NCBI GenBank assembly: GCA_036004365.1
Contig: DASYRN010000200.1
Span: forward strand, 5,766-69,765
Reading direction: 5' to 3'
DNA from: DP-36 sp036004365
GTDB taxonomy: Bacteria; Desulfobacterota; Binatia; UBA9968
DNA length: 64,000 nt
In this document: positions 26,417 through 33,719 of the stretch, piece by piece
Position numbering within the stretch: position 1 is the stretch's first letter
Layout: each line of letters begins with the position of its first letter
Translations under genes and position numbers: made by a program
Notes under the pieces: model-generated
What the model saw: the letters and a program-made list of their open reading frames with translations, nothing else
Databases searched by the model: none
Told to the model about the DNA's origin: nothing

Positions 26417-27607
26417 TTAGATCCTTTGCCTATAGTGAGCCAATTTCTGACTCAGATAGAAGGGAAGTTGTTCCAGTTTTGTCTGCAGAGAGAGGGGTGA
26501 TTCATCGACGGCTCTTTTAAAGATATAGAGGGCGATCAGCCCAACAACCAGGTTGGGAAGCCACAACGCACAGGCGGCGGGAATGATCTCGCGTTCTCCG
26601 AGTGCCTTTCCCAAAGACAAGAGCGCGTAATAGACAACGAACCAGAACAGACATAAGACGAGTCCCCAAGGACGGCTAACGCGCGATCGTGTGGGAAGCG
26701 TGACAGACGACAATGCAAGGAGACCGAATACGAGTGGCGTGAAGGCGAAAGAGAATCTCTGGTGGAGTTCCATAAGCTCAGGTGTGGCCGTTTGTCCCTG
26801 GTCTTCTTTAAGCTCAATGGTCCTCCACAGGCGTCTCAGCGACATCTCCTTAGGAGCCCGCTCTTTTTTCTGTGCAGGAGTCAATATTTCTTCGAGATCA
26901 AGATTAAAGTCGTAGAGGTTGAAGTTGGTCTGGCTGAAGCCGGAGCGGCTTTTTTCCTTTTCATAAACGGTGCCGCCGAACAACCTTAGGTTAAGAGTTT
27001 TGGATTCCTCGTCTGAGCCAATCAAAGCGACCCGACCAAAAATGATAGTTTCCTTTGGCGGATTCCGGCGATCGATAATGACAACCCCTTGGCAGGTGTC
27101 CCCGGGGGGGATGACTTCTTCCGCGTAGATGAGAACTCCAGGAAAATCGTCGTTGAAAACCTTTTCCTTGAGCGCGCTTGTCGCTCGGGTCTTGGCAATA
27201 TCGTAAAGCTCTTTCTTTAGCGCTGTATTAGCCGCCGGTCGTACGAGAGTGGTGATGAGGAGAGTCACTAAGGAGATCGCCAAGGCGATGGCCCCGATGG
27301 GTATGAGGATCTGGATGAGGCTGATGCCCGTGGCTTTGAGAGCGACGATTTCCTGATCGCTGGAGAGTCTACCGAGTCCCAAGAAAATGCCTAGTAGCAA
27401 CGCCATGGGCACGGTTAGTTCCAAAAACGTAGGTAGAATCAAGGCAAACAGTTTGCCCATCTCGATGAACGGAACTCCTCGAGTCACAACGAGTTCGATG
27501 AGCCGCAAGATTCGGGCAACGAGAAGTATCAGTGTGAAAGTCAGAAGCCCGAGCAGAAACGGGGGGAAAATCTCGGAGATCAAATAGAAATTTAGAATCC
27601 TTTTCAC
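26417..27607 (-). CDS. lptF: LPS export ABC transporter permease LptF
   Basis: 396 residues, same architecture as LptG: helices near 12-32, 55-80 and 100-125, a periplasmic jellyroll, then three C-terminal helices. RILNFYLISEIFPPF, SSDQEIVALKATGISLIQIL and LHQRFSFAFTPLVFGLLA match the YjgP side of the family. Partner of LptG in the LptB2FG transporter. First gene of the leftward pair and divergent from the rlmB-like gene, with about 59 nt between the two starts that must hold both promoters. Confidence 0.93.
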   Translation of the reverse strand: MKRILNFYLISEIFPPFLLGLLTFTLILLVARILRLIELVVTRGVPFIEMGKLFALILPTFLELTVPMALLLGIFLGLGRLSSDQEIVALKATGISLIQILIPIGAIALAISLVTLLITTLVRPAANTALKKELYDIAKTRATSALKEKVFNDDFPGVLIYAEEVIPPGDTCQGVVIIDRRNPPKETIIFGRVALIGSDEESKTLNLRLFGGTVYEKEKSRSGFSQTNFNLYDFNLDLEEILTPAQKKERAPKEMSLRRLWRTIELKEDQGQTATPELMELHQRFSFAFTPLVFGLLALSSVTLPTRSRVSRPWGLVLCLFWFVVYYALLSLGKALGEREIIPAACALWLPNLVVGLIALYIFKRAVDESPLSLQTKLEQLPFYLSQKLAHYRQRI

Positions 27608-27666
27608 GCTAGAAGCATGTTAGCTTGTGCTTGTACTTTTGTAAAACGTTTTTGAGCGAGTTGTCT

Positions 27667-28422
27667 ATGAACGGAGGAAAACAATTTCAATTTATTTTTG
27701 GAGTCAATCCGGTTTTGGAGAAGCTCAAGGCGTCGCCTCAGGAGGTGCTTGAAGTTCTGATGTTTCCTGGGAGATCGCGCGCCGCGTTGCGTCTCATCGA
27801 AGACCGGGCCAAGGCCCAGGGTCTTCGTGTTCGCTACCTTAAATCTCAACAATTGGACCGGATCGCCGAGGGATCCAGACATCAAGGCGTTATCGCCAAA
27901 GTTGAATCGTATTCCTATGCGTTCTTTGACGCCCTGCTTCAAGCCTTGCCGCCTTCAACCGGGCACGATTGGATCCTATGCTTAGACGGGCTTAACGACC
28001 CGCGAAATTTCGGCGCGCTTCTGCGCTGCGCCGAAGGAGCCGGAATCCGCCACGTCATCATCCCTAAGGACCGATCAGTCGAGGTTACCCCCGCGGTAAT
28101 GAAGACCTCTGCAGGTGCCGCCCATTACGTGAAGATCTATCGGGTGTCCAATCTAAGGCGGGCGATTCTTGCTCTGAAAGAGAAGGGATACTGGGCCGTT
28201 GGCTTAGATGCGAAAGCTCGGGATAGCCTTTACGAGAAGCTCTATCCCGAGAAGTTGGTTATCGTTTTGGGGTCTGAGGGGAGGGGCATTCGCCCTTTGG
28301 TGCTTCAAGAGTGCGATTTTTTAGTTTCTATCCCGATGCGCGGGAAAATCGCTTCCCTTAACGTGGCGGCGGCCGGAAGCATCTTTTTCTACGAACTCCT
28401 TAGGCAAAAGGAGCGTCCCTGA
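27667..28422 (+). CDS. rlmB: RlmB/TrmH-family rRNA 2'-O-methyltransferase
   Basis: 251 residues from the ATG at 27667 (MNGGKQFQFIFGVNPVLEKL); the frame continues back to 27625 without homology. A substrate-binding L30e-like N-terminus precedes a SPOUT domain with the trefoil-knot motifs LDGLNDPRNFGALLRCAEGAG, VLGSEGRGIRP and IPMRGKIASLNVAAAGSIFFYE. RlmB methylates G2251 of 23S rRNA in the peptidyl-transferase P loop. The pattern fits RlmB best, but some relatives act on tRNA. Confidence 0.9.
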   Translation: MNGGKQFQFIFGVNPVLEKLKASPQEVLEVLMFPGRSRAALRLIEDRAKAQGLRVRYLKSQQLDRIAEGSRHQGVIAKVESYSYAFFDALLQALPPSTGHDWILCLDGLNDPRNFGALLRCAEGAGIRHVIIPKDRSVEVTPAVMKTSAGAAHYVKIYRVSNLRRAILALKEKGYWAVGLDAKARDSLYEKLYPEKLVIVLGSEGRGIRPLVLQECDFLVSIPMRGKIASLNVAAAGSIFFYELLRQKERP

Positions 28423-28472
28423 CGAGGTTTTCGGGCAAAAGAGACAAAAAGGAATGAATTTGTAAATTTCTA

Positions 28473-28501
28473 TTGACATGGTCCTTTAAAGGTGCTTTAT
28501 A
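28473..28501 (+). promoter_or_regulatory. Strong sigma-70-type promoter of tRNA-tuf unit
   Basis: TTGACA (28473-28478), 17-nt spacer, TTTATA (28496-28501); shifting by two gives TATATA with a 19-nt spacer. The surrounding region is AT-rich. Sits about 160 nt before tRNA-Thr and probably drives tRNA-tuf and what follows. Confidence 0.65.
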
Positions 28502-28660
28502 TAAACGTTTACATAAGTGTTACCTAGTCTTTATTGCGTCGTTTATCTTAAGGGTTAGCCCATAATTTGCTGTTCTCCATTTAAGTTGCTCATTTAAATA
28601 AAGAGCGCGTGGGGATTTTTTCGCATTGGCCCGGTGACATCAGCGATGGTACGCAACCGA

Positions 28661-28735
28661 GCTGGCGTAGCTCAATGGCAGAGCAGCTGATTTGTAATCA
28701 GCAGGTTGTAGGTTCAACTCCTATCGCCAGCTCCA
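28661..28735 (+). tRNA. tRNA-Thr (TGT)
   Basis: 75 nt with encoded CCA; acceptor GCTGGCG/CGCCAGC, anticodon loop TTTGTAA. First of Thr-Tyr-Gly-Thr-tuf, the same order as E. coli thrU-tyrU-glyT-thrT-tufB. Confidence 0.97.
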
Positions 28736-28829
28736 GACCCGAGCTTGGGCTGTTCACAGAGTTGAACTGGAGTAGTCCTCAAAGCCTTAGTTTTGCAAAG
28801 AAGACTTGGGGGGTCCCTTGGGTTGATGA

Positions 28830-28915
<86 letters not shown>

Positions 28916-28926
28916 TATGTTTTTGT

Positions 28927-29002
28927 GCGGGAATAGCTCAGTTGGTAGAGCGCGAGCCTTCCAAGCTCGGGGTCGCGGGTTCGAGTCCCGTTTCCCGCTC
29001 CA
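28927..29002 (+). tRNA. tRNA-Gly (TCC)
   Basis: 76 nt with encoded CCA; acceptor GCGGGAA/TTCCCGC, anticodon loop CTTCCAA. Confidence 0.97.
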
Positions 29003-29007
29003 GTTTG

Positions 29008-29070
29008 CATACGGCTGATGGCAGACAGCGAAAGGTTAAAGATGCTCCTCTGGAAATATTCAGCCATATG
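29008..29070 (+). repeat. Spacer palindrome between tRNA-Gly and tRNA-Thr
   Basis: CATACGGCTG (29008-29017) pairs with CAGCCATATG (29061-29070), one mismatch in ten, across a 43-nt loop. A further GGCCATCGGCTGG lies just downstream and could pair with GGCTGATGGC in the left arm. Confidence 0.4.
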
Positions 29071-29090
29071 CTATAGGCCATCGGCTGGAT

Positions 29091-29163
29091 GCCCAGGTAG
29101 CTCAGTCGGCAGAGCACGTCCTTGGTAAGGACGAGGTCGGCGGTTCAATCCCGCTCCTGGGCT
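29091..29163 (+). tRNA. tRNA-Thr (GGT), no encoded CCA
   Basis: 73 nt; acceptor GCCCAGG/CCTGGGC, anticodon loop TTGGTAA, discriminator T. It is followed by TTTT rather than CCA, unlike the other tRNAs in the window, so CCA must be added after transcription. A GCCCAG at 29168-29173 could compete with the 5' acceptor strand for the 3' strand. Confidence 0.96.
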
Positions 29164-29232
29164 TTTTGCCCAGTTAATGGCGGATGAAGCTTCTTTAGAA
29201 AGCTCGGAACGGTAAACCACTAGGAGGATAAG

Positions 29233-30423
29233 ATGAGCAAACAAAAATTTGAACGAAAAAAGCCGCACCTTAATATTGGGACGATCGGCCACGTGGATCA
29301 TGGGAAGACGACCCTGACTGCTGCCATAACCAGAGTATTGGAGAAAAAGGGGTTAGCCAAATTCATGGCCTATGACCAGATCGACAAGGCGCCGGAGGAG
29401 AGAGAAAGAGGTCTGACGATCAATATAGCCCACGTAGAGTACGAGACCTCTAACCGACACTACGCTCACGTAGACTGTCCAGGTCATGCCGATTATGTCA
29501 AAAATATGATCACGGGCGCAGCGCAGATGGACGGTGCGATTCTGGTCGTTTCTGCGGCCGATGGCCCGATGCCTCAGACCCGCGAGCACATTTTGCTCGC
29601 GCGGCAGGTTGGAGTCCCGGCTATCGTGGTATTTCTCAATAAGGCAGACATGGTAGACGATAAGGAAATCCTCGAGCTGGTTGAATTGGAGGTTCGGGAG
29701 TTGCTTTCGAAGTATAATTTCCCTGGCGATACCACTCCGATAGTGGTTGGGAGCGCGTTAAAGGCCCTGGAGGGGGACGGATCAGATATTGGTGAACCCG
29801 CTATCTTCAAACTCATGGAGGCGGTGGATAGCTATATCAAGGAGCCAGTCCGAGATATCGATAAGCCCTTTCTCATGCCGGTCGAAGACGTATTTACCAT
29901 CAGCGGTCGTGGTACAGTCGTTACCGGCCGGGTCGAGCGGGGGATTATTAAGGTTGGGGAGGAGGTGGAGATCGTCGGGTTTAGAAACACCGTAAAGACA
30001 GTGGCAACGGGCGTCGAGATGTTTCGCAAGCTCTTGGACGAGGGGCGGGCCGGAGACAATATCGGAGTCTTGCTCAGGGGAACCAAGCGGGAAGAGGTCG
30101 AGCGAGGGCAAGTTTTGGCCAAGCCCGGAAGCATTACGCCGCACACGCAGTTCAACGCGGAGGCTTACGTCCTAACCAAGGAGGAAGGGGGAAGACATAC
30201 TCCATTTTTTAACGGATATCGGCCACAATTTTATTTTCGTACCACGGATGTCACCGGCGTTGTCAAACTGCCTGAAGGAACTGAGATGGTTATGCCCGGA
30301 GACAATGTCACCATGGAGACCTCTCTGATTACCCCGATCGCTATGACAGAGGGACTGAGATTTGCCATCCGTGAGGGCGGAAAGACAGTAGGTGCAGGGA
30401 TTGTAGCAAAAATTGTCCAGTAA
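29233..30423 (+). CDS. tuf: Elongation factor Tu
   Basis: 396 residues. GTPase delivering aminoacyl-tRNA to the ribosome. G1 loop GHVDHGKT at 19-26; RERGLTINIAHVEY switch region; DCPGHADYVKNM; NKADMVDD. GLTINIAHVEY replaces the more usual GITINTSHVEY. Domains 2 and 3 follow (GRGTVVTGRVERG; FRTTDVTGVVKLPEGTEMVMPGDN). AGGAGG lies 6 nt before the start. The only tuf in the window, in the tufB-type location after four tRNAs. Confidence 0.98.
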   Translation: MSKQKFERKKPHLNIGTIGHVDHGKTTLTAAITRVLEKKGLAKFMAYDQIDKAPEERERGLTINIAHVEYETSNRHYAHVDCPGHADYVKNMITGAAQMDGAILVVSAADGPMPQTREHILLARQVGVPAIVVFLNKADMVDDKEILELVELEVRELLSKYNFPGDTTPIVVGSALKALEGDGSDIGEPAIFKLMEAVDSYIKEPVRDIDKPFLMPVEDVFTISGRGTVVTGRVERGIIKVGEEVEIVGFRNTVKTVATGVEMFRKLLDEGRAGDNIGVLLRGTKREEVERGQVLAKPGSITPHTQFNAEAYVLTKEEGGRHTPFFNGYRPQFYFRTTDVTGVVKLPEGTEMVMPGDNVTMETSLITPIAMTEGLRFAIREGGKTVGAGIVAKIVQ

Positions 30424-30444
30424 CTTCAAGCTGGGGGAATAGTC

Positions 30445-30597
30445 ATGCGAGAACTCGTAGGTTTTGCGTGCGATCAATGCAAAAGAAAAAACTATACCAC
30501 TACGAAAAACAAAAAGACGACCACGGATAAGTTAGCCTTTAAGAAGTTCTGTTCTTTCTGCCGGACCCATACCCAGCACCGAGAGGTGAAGATCTAA
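30445..30597 (+). CDS. rpmG: 50S ribosomal protein L33
   Basis: 50 residues, too short for most ORF calls. ATG at 30445 with GGGGG upstream; MRELVGFACDQCKRKNYTT ... KFCSFCRTHTQHREVKI. Two CxxC pairs (C9/C12, C36/C39) make this the zinc-binding form. Located between tuf and tRNA-Trp-secE as in many bacteria. Near the E site of the large subunit. Confidence 0.96.
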   Translation: MRELVGFACDQCKRKNYTTTKNKKTTTDKLAFKKFCSFCRTHTQHREVKI

Positions 30598-30608
30598 AAG
30601 GATAACTA

Positions 30609-30686
30609 GGGTCAGTAGCTCCAACTGGACAGAGCGCCGGACTCCAAATCCGGTTGTTGCAGGTTCGAATCCTGCCTGACCCGCCA
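30609..30686 (+). tRNA. tRNA-Trp (CCA)
   Basis: 78 nt with encoded CCA; acceptor GGGTCAG/CTGACCC, anticodon stem CCGGA/TCCGG with loop CTCCAAA, ten-base D loop. rpmG-tRNA-Trp-secE is a common arrangement. Confidence 0.96.
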
Positions 30687-30709
30687 TTTCATCGGAGTTC
30701 GGCACCCCC

Positions 30710-30925
30710 ATGGGAGAATGGATTCAAAAGGTTCAGGATATTTTTCGCGACTCGATTGGGTTTATTAAGGAGGCTTGGCAGGAATTAAAAAAGGTTCACT
30801 GGCCTTCTCAGAAGGAAACCTATGCGGCGACGTCGGTGGTGGTGATTGTTGTTCTGATCTTTGCTCTCTTTCTGGCGTTGGTGGATTTTGGGCTGACTCG
30901 AGCCATTCAAGCCATCATCAGCTAG
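30710..30925 (+). CDS. secE: Preprotein translocase subunit SecE
   Basis: 71 residues, the short single-helix form. Amphipathic part FIKEAWQELKKVHWPSQKET (the KKVxWPS motif) followed by one transmembrane helix (about 41-63). Clamps the SecY channel, whose gene is at 54322. secE-nusG order is conserved. Confidence 0.96.
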   Translation: MGEWIQKVQDIFRDSIGFIKEAWQELKKVHWPSQKETYAATSVVVIVVLIFALFLALVDFGLTRAIQAIIS

Positions 30926-30946
30926 TTCCCAATAGGTTTTTGCCAT

Positions 30947-31477
30947 ATGGCAAAGCAATGGTACGTGGTGCATACGTTCTCGGGTTATGAGTACAAGGCC
31001 AAGGCGGCCCTCGAAGAAAGGATCAAGGCCCAGGGCAAACAGGAACTCTTTGGCGAAATTTTGGTTCCGGTCGAGAAGGTCGTGGAGTTGGTCAAAGGGA
31101 AAAAGAAGACTTCATCGAGAAAGTTTTTTCCCGGCTACATCTTGGTCCAATTGGAGCTCAACGACGAGACTTGGCATATCGTCAAGGAGACCCCTAAAGT
31201 CACTGGATTTGTAGGAGGAAGCACGAATCCTCCTCCGGTCAGCGAAGAGGAGGTTAAACACATTACCCATCAGATGGAAGAGGGTGCGATCAAGCCCAAG
31301 CCGAGAGTCCTTTTCTCTGTGGGAGAGAGCGTAAAGGTGGTCGACGGACCCTTTGCTGACTTCAACGGAGTTGTAGAAGAGGTGCGTCCCGAAAAGGGGA
31401 AGCTGAGGGTTCTGATCAGCATCTTCGGTCGTGCCACTCCCGTCGAATTGGACTTTGTTCAAGTGGAGCGGAATTGA
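30947..31477 (+). CDS. nusG: Transcription termination/antitermination protein NusG
   Basis: 176 residues. NGN domain (KQWYVVHTFSGYEYKAKAAL; FFPGYILVQLELND; VTGFVGG) and C-terminal KOW domain (SVGESVKVVDGPFADFNGVVEEV). Binds RNA polymerase to suppress pausing and links it to Rho or, through S10, to the ribosome. S10 and RNA polymerase genes lie in the same superoperon. Starts 21 nt after secE. Confidence 0.98.
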   Translation: MAKQWYVVHTFSGYEYKAKAALEERIKAQGKQELFGEILVPVEKVVELVKGKKKTSSRKFFPGYILVQLELNDETWHIVKETPKVTGFVGGSTNPPPVSEEEVKHITHQMEEGAIKPKPRVLFSVGESVKVVDGPFADFNGVVEEVRPEKGKLRVLISIFGRATPVELDFVQVERN

Positions 31478-31495
31478 AAAAACAGCAAACGGGTT

Positions 31496-31529
31496 ATCAG
31501 CGCTCAGCTCTGAGTGGCTGAACGCTGAT
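31496..31529 (+). repeat. Hairpin in nusG-rplK spacer
   Basis: ATCAGCGCTCAGC (31496-31508) pairs with GCTGAACGCTGAT (31517-31529), 12 of 13, around an 8-nt loop. It ends 16 nt before rplK. It may be one of the dispersed spacer palindromes or part of the leader where L1 autoregulates rplK-rplA; there is no T-run. Confidence 0.65.
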
Positions 31530-31545
31530 TGCTAACAGTTTAACT

Positions 31546-31971
31546 ATGGCTAAGAAGGTTATCGCAGAAATTAAACTCCAGATCCCTGCGGGTCAAGCCA
31601 ATCCTAGCCCTCCGGTTGGGCCAGCGTTGGGCCAGCGCGGGGTGAATATTATGGAGTTCTGCAAATCTTTTAACGCGGCGACGCAGTCGCAGCAGGGTAT
31701 GATTATTCCAGTGATTGTGACGGTCTATGCTGACCGATCCTTTACGTTCATTACCAAGACACCACCGGCCTCAGTTCTCCTGAAGAAAGCGGCAGGGATT
31801 GAGAAGGGTTCGGGTGAGCCGGGCAAGGTCAAGGTAGGGAAAGTCACGCGGGCCCAGATTCGTGAAATCGCCCAAATTAAGTTGCGGGATTTAACATCCA
31901 AGGACTTAGAGGCAGCGGAGCGGACAGTTGAAGGTACGGCAAGAAGCCTGGGCCTGGAAATCGAGGGCTAG
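31546..31971 (+). CDS. rplK: 50S ribosomal protein L11
   Basis: 141 residues, standard. Part of the GTPase-associated centre at the L7/L12 stalk base, with RNA-binding C-terminal and factor-contacting N-terminal domains. IKLQIPAGQANPSPPVGPALGQRGVNIMEFCKSFN is the conserved N-terminal region, with the prolines that form the thiostrepton-binding face. Follows nusG after a 68-nt spacer containing a hairpin. Confidence 0.98.
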   Translation: MAKKVIAEIKLQIPAGQANPSPPVGPALGQRGVNIMEFCKSFNAATQSQQGMIIPVIVTVYADRSFTFITKTPPASVLLKKAAGIEKGSGEPGKVKVGKVTRAQIREIAQIKLRDLTSKDLEAAERTVEGTARSLGLEIEG

Positions 31972-31982
31972 GAGACAAACCA

Positions 31983-32687
31983 ATGAAGCGCAGAGGTAAG
32001 GCGTATCGTGGGGCACTGGCCAAAGTGGATCGATCTCAAAGATATCCGTTGGAAGACGGGCTTCGCCTTGTGCACGAGACCGCCCGGGCAAAGTTTGATG
32101 AGACCGTAGAGATGGCGGTACGCCTGGGAGTCGATCCAAGGCAGGCCGACCAAAATATTCGCGGGACGGTGGTTCTTCCCCACGGAGTGGGAAAAACCCT
32201 GCGAGTTTTAGCCTTTGCAAAGGGAGAGAAGGAAAGAGAAGCCCAGGAGGCAGGAGCCGATTTCGTCGGAGCAGAGGATCTCATAAAAAAAATCAACGAA
32301 GGGTGGGTTGACTTCGACAAGGCGGTTGCCACGCCGGACATGATGGGAGCGGTGGGACGAATCGGGAAAATTTTGGGTCCTCGGGGTTTGATGCCCAACC
32401 CCAAAACCGGAACGGTGAGCATAGATATCGGCAAGGCTGTGAAGGAGATCAAGGCCGGAAAGCTTGAATTTCGAGTGGACAAGGCGGGCATCATTCATGT
32501 GCCGATTGGCAAAATATCTTTCGGCCCTGAGAAGCTTGTAGATAATGCCAGAGCGGTCTTGAGTTCGATTCTCCGGGCGAAACCCGCTTCGGCCAAGGGG
32601 AACTACGTCCAGGGAGTAACTCTTTCGACGACGATGGGGCCTGGAGTGAAAATCGATCTGTCTCAGGTCCGAGCGATGGCAGCCTAA
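31983..32687 (+). CDS. rplA: 50S ribosomal protein L1
   Basis: 234 residues. Forms the mobile L1 stalk at the E site and, in family members studied, represses its own rplK-rplA mRNA. LGVDPRQADQNIRGTVVLPHGVGK and TPDMMGAVGRIGKILGPRGLMPNPKTGTV are signature parts. Overlap-free, 11 nt after rplK. Only 17 nt separate it from rplJ. Confidence 0.98.
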   Translation: MKRRGKAYRGALAKVDRSQRYPLEDGLRLVHETARAKFDETVEMAVRLGVDPRQADQNIRGTVVLPHGVGKTLRVLAFAKGEKEREAQEAGADFVGAEDLIKKINEGWVDFDKAVATPDMMGAVGRIGKILGPRGLMPNPKTGTVSIDIGKAVKEIKAGKLEFRVDKAGIIHVPIGKISFGPEKLVDNARAVLSSILRAKPASAKGNYVQGVTLSTTMGPGVKIDLSQVRAMAA

Positions 32688-32704
32688 GCTCAGTGGAGAA
32701 GAAA

Positions 32705-33253
32705 ATGGCTGTCTTGGCGACCAAGAGTTCGAGTCAAGAAGAAAAAGCTGCAAAGGTAGCGGCGGTTCAGGAGAAATTTAAGTTAGCAAAGATGGCCATT
32801 GTTACGGAATACCGAGGACTTACAGTGGCCCAGATGACCCGCCTGAGGCGAGAGGTGCGTCAAGCGTCGGGAGAATACCAGGTGATCAAGAATACCCTGG
32901 TGCGCCGTGCGCTGAAGGATACGGCCTACGGTCCCTTGGATCACTTGCTGCAGGGACCCACGGGATGGGTCTTTGGCTACGAGGACCCGGTCGCTCTGTC
33001 GAAAATGCTGGTCAAGTTTGTTGAAGAGAATGAAAAGCTGGCGATCAAGGGAGGGTTGTTTGAGGGCGAGTTACTGGACCACGCTAAGGTGAAGGTGTTG
33101 GCGCGAATGCCCAGCCGTCCAGAACTTCAAGCGAAGCTTTTGGCGCTTATGCAGGCCCCGGTCGCTCAACTGCTCCGTTTGATTCAGGAGCCAGGAGCCA
33201 GAATGGTCAGATTGATGGAGGCGGTGCGAAAGCAAAAGGAATCCCAGAGTTGA
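32705..33253 (+). CDS. rplJ: 50S ribosomal protein L10
   Basis: 182 residues from the ATG at 32705 (MAVLATKSSSQEEKAAKVAAV), with GGAG at 32694-32697. A GTG at 32693 is in frame but lies inside the ribosome-binding site. Anchors L7/L12 dimers to the stalk base through its C-terminal helix. EYRGLTVAQMTRLRREVRQASGEYQVIKNTLVRRA is typical. The long L10 leader found before rplJ in many bacteria cannot fit in the 17 nt available. Confidence 0.97.
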   Translation: MAVLATKSSSQEEKAAKVAAVQEKFKLAKMAIVTEYRGLTVAQMTRLRREVRQASGEYQVIKNTLVRRALKDTAYGPLDHLLQGPTGWVFGYEDPVALSKMLVKFVEENEKLAIKGGLFEGELLDHAKVKVLARMPSRPELQAKLLALMQAPVAQLLRLIQEPGARMVRLMEAVRKQKESQS

Positions 33254-33275
33254 AATTTCCAAACAGGAGGAAACC

Positions 33276-33653
33276 ATGGAGGTAACGAGAGACCAGGTCA
33301 AAGAGTTTATCAAACAGAGTTCGGTCATGGAGATCGCGGCCTTGGTGAAGGAGTTGGAGGAGGAGCTGGGGGTGAGCGCAGCAGCCCCGGTGGCGGTTGC
33401 GGCTGCGGCGGCCGGGCCTGCGGCTGCTCAGCAAGAGGAGAAGACGGAGTTCAACGTCATCCTGTCTGATACGGGAGACAAAAAGATTCAAGTCATCAAG
33501 GTCGTGAGAGAACTTACTGGGTTGGGCCTGAAAGAAGCCAAGGACTTAGTGGATGGCGCTCCCAAGCCGGTCAAGGAAGGCGTCGCGAAAGCAGAGGCCG
33601 AGACGATCAAGAAAAAGATCGAAGAGGTGGGAGGAAAAGTCGAGATCAAATAG
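33276..33653 (+). CDS. rplL: 50S ribosomal protein L7/L12
   Basis: 125 residues. N-terminal dimerisation helices, an Ala/Pro-rich hinge (about 38-58, AAAPVAVAAAAAGPAA), and the factor-recruiting globular C-domain (EFNVILSDTGDKKIQVIKVVRELTGLGLKEAKDLVDGAPKPVKEG). Multi-copy stalk protein that recruits EF-Tu and EF-G. AGGAGG just upstream of the ATG suggests strong translation. Confidence 0.98.
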   Translation: MEVTRDQVKEFIKQSSVMEIAALVKELEEELGVSAAAPVAVAAAAAGPAAAQQEEKTEFNVILSDTGDKKIQVIKVVRELTGLGLKEAKDLVDGAPKPVKEGVAKAEAETIKKKIEEVGGKVEIK

Positions 33654-33658
33654 GTCGC

Positions 33659-33686
33659 TCGGCAGATTGAAAGCTCAAGCTGCCGA
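33659..33686 (+). repeat. Strong hairpin in rplL-rpoB spacer
   Basis: TCGGCAGATTGA (33659-33670) pairs with TCAAGCTGCCGA (33675-33686), 11 of 12, closed by the tetraloop AAGC. Begins 6 nt after the rplL stop. No T-run follows. In E. coli this spacer contains an attenuator and an RNase III site that lower rpoB expression relative to L7/L12; a similar role here is inference. Confidence 0.75.
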
Positions 33687-33719
33687 CTCAGTTATTCATA
33701 GGATTCAAGAGGAGAAACC

